NCBI GenBank assembly: GCA_021307345.1
Contig: CP089930.1
Location: 1,984,001-2,048,000, forward strand
DNA: 64,000 nt
Source: Escherichia coli
GTDB lineage: Bacteria; Pseudomonadota; Gammaproteobacteria; Enterobacterales; Enterobacteriaceae
Direction of reading: 5' to 3'
Shown here in pieces: positions 63,768 to 64,000 of the stretch. The notes under the pieces were generated by a model. That model was not told the DNA's origin and ran no database searches. It saw only the letters and a program-made list of their open reading frames with translations. The position numbers were made by a program, and so were the translations under genes. Position 1 is the stretch's first letter; each line of letters starts with the position of its first letter.

Positions 63768-64000
63768 TTACCCGCGCTGACGCAAAATTGCGTTCTCATA
63801 AGCCCGCACGCTTTCCAGCCATTCGCTACCCGCTGGCGTATCGTGACGCTGGCAATACATTTCCCACACCGCCTGCCACGGCAACGATTTTTGTTCTTCC
63901 AGCAGCGCCAGTCGCGCGGTGTAATCGCCCGCTGCTTCCAGCTTGCGTAGTTCGGCTGTCGGTTCTAACAACGCACGCAGCAGGGCTTTTTTCATATTGC
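63768..64000 (-). CDS. rhaA: L-rhamnose isomerase, C-terminal part
   Basis: The gene runs off the right edge; the visible part encodes the last 77 residues ([30 protein letters not shown] and on to [11 protein letters not shown]), matching the C-terminus of E. coli RhaA as I recall it except for the last ten residues. The ATG at 63995 is internal (Asn codon before it is in frame). RhaA converts L-rhamnose to L-rhamnulose. It is upstream of rhaD in the operon, and rhaB should lie beyond the window. Confidence 0.94.
   Translation of the reverse strand, partial: NMKKALLRALLEPTAELRKLEAAGDYTARLALLEEQKSLPWQAVWEMYCQRHDTPAGSEWLESVRAYENAILRQRG

Overview
The window is enterobacterial chromosome, almost certainly Escherichia. 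Gene content, order and protein sequences from pyrE to aldB follow the E. coli pyrE-waa-cysE-lld-mtl-sel-aldB region, read here opposite to the usual K-12 map direction. Most proteins differ from the K-12 versions I remember by only a few residues. The LPS core operon, the adhesin locus and the segment beyond aldB differ from K-12, so this is a different E. coli lineage or a close sister species.

Layout. 1-6752: housekeeping block pyrE (end), slmA, dut, coaBC, radC, rpmB-rpmG, mutM, coaD, waaA. 7081-17122: long LPS core operon headed by a JUMPstart/ops element, waaQ-waaG-waaP-[extra GT8 gene]-waaB-waaO-waaR-waaY-waaZ-waaK. Convergent to it are waaL, waaC, waaF and hldD (17176-21373). WaaK and a Salmonella-like WaaL point to an R2-type outer core. 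21587-32928: kbl-tdh, waaH, yibQ-envC-gpmM, yibN-grxC-secB-gpsA-cysE, trmL. 33219-36837: lactate operon lldPRD. 37087-38185: a large array of about 116-bp repeats. 38307-44106: a 1690-residue trimeric autotransporter adhesin with its partner lipoprotein (SadBA-like pair). 44587-58407: yibL, yibT, the mannitol operon mtlADR, yibI-yibH, yibF, selA-selB, yiaY, aldB. 59176-64000: a carbohydrate porin and, convergent to it, the 3' part of a rhamnose operon (rhaA-rhaD-lactaldehyde reductase-rhaM).

How the genes work together. hldD, waaC, waaF, waaA and the waaQ operon build heptose, Kdo, phosphate and hexose parts of the lipid A-core; waaL then attaches O antigen, and waaH adds an optional glucuronic acid. 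lld and mtl are self-contained catabolic operons with their regulators beside them. selA and selB make and deliver selenocysteine. The rha segment encodes isomerase (partial), aldolase, a dedicated lactaldehyde reductase and the mutarotase.

Most notable points: (1) aldB is joined to the rha locus, which lies far away in K-12; the junction orientation fits an inversion of the oriC region with nearly equal arms. (2) An extra GT8 glycosyltransferase gene sits between waaP and waaB. (3) Two independent tandem arrays (about 116 bp x 9 and 70 bp x 9) are built around the same BoxC-like GC-rich hairpin, one of them inside the rha operon. (4) The adhesin carries near-identical 297-bp internal repeats. 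I found no phage, IS element, CRISPR or tRNA gene, and no clearly undescribed multi-gene system.
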